Source of the DNA: JAVVHH01 sp965199665
GTDB taxonomy: Bacteria; Pseudomonadota; Alphaproteobacteria; Acetobacterales; Acetobacteraceae
Assembly (NCBI GenBank): GCA_965199665.1
Contig: OZ241208.1
Coordinates: forward strand, 2,294,001 to 2,358,000
Reading direction: 5' to 3'
DNA: 64,000 bases
The position numbers were made by a program, and so were the translations under genes. Under the pieces are notes generated by a model. It was not told the origin of the DNA. It searched no databases and saw nothing but the letters and a program-made list of their open reading frames with translations. This document shows, piece by piece, positions 62,109 through 64,000 of the stretch; position 1 is the stretch's first letter; each line of letters opens with the position of its first letter.

Positions 62109-63115
62109 GCCACCGAGGGCCGATCTCGGCCGCCCTGCTGCTCGGCGTTCTCCTGATGAGCAGCCCGGCCGGCGCGCGAACCCTGCTCGTGGGCCAAGGC
62201 CGCGACTATCGCCTGCCGTCCGAAGCGCTCGCTGCCGCGGCCGAGGGCGACGTCGTCTCCGTTGCGCCCGGCGAGTATTTCGACTGCTCGATCATCCGCA
62301 CCGATGGCGTCACCCTCCTGGGTGAGGGTGAGGGCGCGCCCGCCGCGATGACGGACAAGGTGTGCGAGGGCAAGGCCGTGCTGGTCCTGCGCGCCAACAA
62401 CGTCACGGTCCGCAATATGACGCTGCAACGCGCCCGCGTGCCGGACGGCAACGGCGCCGGCATCCGCCTCGAGAATCAGGTCCTCACCGTGGATCGCGTC
62501 CGCTTCAAGAACAACCAGGTCGGCATCCTGTCCGGCATGCAGGGCGGCATCGTCACCGTGACCGGAAGTCGGTTCGAGGGCGGCGGCGTCGGCGGTGTGC
62601 CGCCCCGATACGCGCTGATGATCGGCCGCTCCGATCGCCTCCGCGTCGACGACTGCACCTTTGCCGACGTCAAGGGCGGCGGGATCATCACGGCCGCGGA
62701 CCGCAGCGAGATCGCCGGCAACACGATCGATGTCGGCGCCGGCGATCCCGAGGAGCCGCCCGCCTTCGCCGTGCTCGCGACCGACGGCACGCTGGCGATG
62801 CGCGACAACGCCATCGCGGTCGGCCCTCTGGCCCCTGCGCCCGGCGCGGCGATCGGCGCCTGGGACGACAGCACCGCCAGGCTGACCAATAACCGCCTCA
62901 GCAACCGGAGCGGCCAGCCGGTCGCCCTGCTGCAGGACTGGTCGTGGCACGATCCGGTTCTGGCCGGTAACACGGTGGGCGCGGGCGACCAGCTGGTCAG
63001 CACGGGCGGCTTGTGGCGGCACCGCGCCTCGCGCGAGTTCTACACCCGCAAGGCGCAGGCCCGGGAGTTCGCCAGTTTCGCCAAACGGACGGCCAAGCAA
63101 TGGCTCGGCCGATGA
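62105..63115 (+). CDS. Secreted right-handed parallel beta-helix protein, paralogue B
   Basis: A 336-residue protein with signal AALLLGVLLMSSPAGARA-type cleavage. It repeats the architecture of its neighbour: PGEYFDCSIIRTDGV, MTDKVCEGKAVLVLRANNV, TVRNMTLQRARVPDGNGAG and GNTIDVGAGD. The tail SREFYTRKAQAREFASFAKR is longer and basic. GTG 62105 overlaps the upstream stop and its own stop overlaps the glycosidase ATG. Functional role unknown; linked to the downstream glycosidase by coupling. Confidence 0.85.
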   Translation: MSHRGPISAALLLGVLLMSSPAGARTLLVGQGRDYRLPSEALAAAAEGDVVSVAPGEYFDCSIIRTDGVTLLGEGEGAPAAMTDKVCEGKAVLVLRANNVTVRNMTLQRARVPDGNGAGIRLENQVLTVDRVRFKNNQVGILSGMQGGIVTVTGSRFEGGGVGGVPPRYALMIGRSDRLRVDDCTFADVKGGGIITAADRSEIAGNTIDVGAGDPEEPPAFAVLATDGTLAMRDNAIAVGPLAPAPGAAIGAWDDSTARLTNNRLSNRSGQPVALLQDWSWHDPVLAGNTVGAGDQLVSTGGLWRHRASREFYTRKAQAREFASFAKRTAKQWLGR

Positions 63116-64000
63116 AGCGCCTGCTGCTCGCCGCCCTGCTCGCCGGCCTCGCCGCTCCGGCCTGGGCCGGTGCCTTCGACACCTACCAGCTGCTGATGTG
63201 GCAGGAGCGCACGCCCGCCCAGATCGAGGGGCTCATGCGGCTGGGCTTCACCGGCACCAAGCTGCGCGCCACCGGCGGCACGGTCGACCCGGCGGAGCTG
63301 CAGGCGCACATCGCCTCCGGCCTGCCCTGGTATCTCGAGAACGTCGCCACCGATCTCTACGCGCCCTATCACCGCTACATACCCGGCAAGTCGGTCACGT
63401 GGCTGTTCGACGAGGCCAAGGCCCGGCGGCGGCAGAACCCGTTCGACACGGGCGTCTTCGAGCGCGAGCCGAGCCTCTCCGACGAAGCTTGGCAGCGACG
63501 GATCGCCGACCGGCTGGCCGCACTCGTGGCCGCCCAGCGCCAGTACAGCCCACTCTTCTACAACTTGGCCGACGAGGCCGGCATCGGCGATCTCGCCGCG
63601 GCTTGGGACGCCGACATTTCACCCGCGTCGCTCCATGCCATGCGCGCCTGGTTGCGGACGCAATATCCTAGCTTAGCCGCGCTGAATGCTGAGTGGGGCA
63701 CCGACTTCGCCGACTGGGACGCGGTCAAGCCCATGCTGACCGACGCCGCGTTGCACCGGACCGACGGCAACTACGCCGCCTGGGGCGACTTCAAGGCCTG
63801 GATGGACGTCGCCTTCGCGCGCGCCGTGCGCGCCGGCACCGACGCGCTGCACCGGGCAGACCCGGCCGCCCTGGCCGCGTTGGAGGGCGGGCAGCTGCCG
63901 GGATGGGGCGGCTACGATTACTCCCAGCTCGCCCTGTCCGTGGACGTGTTCGAGATTTACGACGAGGCCAACGCCGTCGCCCTGGCGCGGGCCGCCAACC
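63112..64000 (+). CDS. Secreted GH42-like glycoside hydrolase, 3' truncated by window
   Basis: About 296 residues visible, open at the window edge. A Sec signal (KRLLLAALLAGLAAPAWA) is followed by TYQLLMWQERTPAQIEGLMR and a GH42-like barrel. Segments include FYNLADEAGIGDLAAAW (near the expected acid/base strand), RTQYPSLAALNAEWGTDFAD, and GWGGYDYSQLALSVDVFEIYD. The SLAALNAEWGT motif is typical of beta-galactosidase (GH42) N-terminal domains. ATG 63112 is coupled to the beta-helix gene. Likely a beta-galactosidase or related exo-glycosidase acting in the periplasm. Confidence 0.72.
   Translation, partial: MKRLLLAALLAGLAAPAWAGAFDTYQLLMWQERTPAQIEGLMRLGFTGTKLRATGGTVDPAELQAHIASGLPWYLENVATDLYAPYHRYIPGKSVTWLFDEAKARRRQNPFDTGVFEREPSLSDEAWQRRIADRLAALVAAQRQYSPLFYNLADEAGIGDLAAAWDADISPASLHAMRAWLRTQYPSLAALNAEWGTDFADWDAVKPMLTDAALHRTDGNYAAWGDFKAWMDVAFARAVRAGTDALHRADPAALAALEGGQLPGWGGYDYSQLALSVDVFEIYDEANAVALARAAN

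Overview
The window is very GC-rich (about 70 % by eye), densely packed coding DNA from a bacterial chromosome. I see no tRNA, rRNA, insertion sequence, prophage or CRISPR array. The gene content points to an alphaproteobacterium, probably in Rhodospirillales/Acetobacteraceae. The support is a 6S RNA between zapA and fthC, an SdhE-Mfd pair divergent from recG, an HpnL-type membrane protein, C30-type carotenoid genes and many solute-binding-protein transporters. The family assignment is an inference; no marker gene fixes it.

Layout. 1-1615 (-): two ATPase genes of a peptide ABC transporter, the second cut by the window edge. 1660-10541: a TPR/GT9-like protein, the CbpA-CbpM co-chaperone pair, a PEP-CTERM protein, a Tat-exported PhoD phosphatase, a frameshifted luciferase-like monooxygenase, an orphan TRAP binding protein and an unrecognised lipoprotein. 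10547-19294: an aryl-polyene-type (APE) polyketide locus: COG4648 membrane protein, ACP, acyl-ACP ligase, dehydratase, LpxL-like acyltransferase, LolA-like protein, MMPL exporter, ketosynthase, chain-length factor and second dehydratase. Nearly every junction overlaps by 4 bp. No ketoreductase or second complete ketosynthase is present. 19324-19520 (-): a compact mini-gene with a candidate promoter, a 14-nt perfect Shine-Dalgarno, a 23-residue ORF and a hairpin terminator. 19532-26425: a C30-carotenoid-like cluster: two CrtI-family desaturase/oxygenases, PlsC-type acyltransferase, GT2 glycosyltransferase and a DUF2141 protein on the minus strand, with a divergent aldehyde dehydrogenase. Together these suggest an acylated glycosyl ester of a carotenoic acid, as in staphyloxanthin-type pathways. 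Two polyene pigment systems therefore lie back to back.

26432-31305: FNT channel, fthC, 6S RNA, zapA and a small coiled-coil gene, thiE, small conserved hypotheticals and an HpnL-like protein. 31315-38048: methyltransferase, glycosyltransferase, a split ThDP decarboxylase, and a PcaD-PcaC fusion with a PcaB-like lyase and an ABC solute-binding protein. This looks like a small aromatic or keto-acid catabolic locus without a ring-cleavage dioxygenase. 38092-43961: recG, sdhE, mfd. 43982-49846: a DUF5648-repeat protein, MATE and MFS transporters, and DUF427 and DUF6134-like proteins. 49836-55514 (-): a complete Dpp/Opp-type operon. 55686-57268: MpaB-like oxygenase and an SDR. 57338-61107: an osmF-yehYXW osmolyte transporter operon in the E. 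coli order. 61173-64000: two tandem secreted parallel beta-helix paralogues coupled to a GH42-like secreted glycosidase that runs off the window.

Gene packing is extreme. Same-strand genes are joined by ATGA/GTGA (once apparently CTGA) overlaps. Several convergent pairs share or abut their stop codons. No intergenic gap exceeds about 240 bp.
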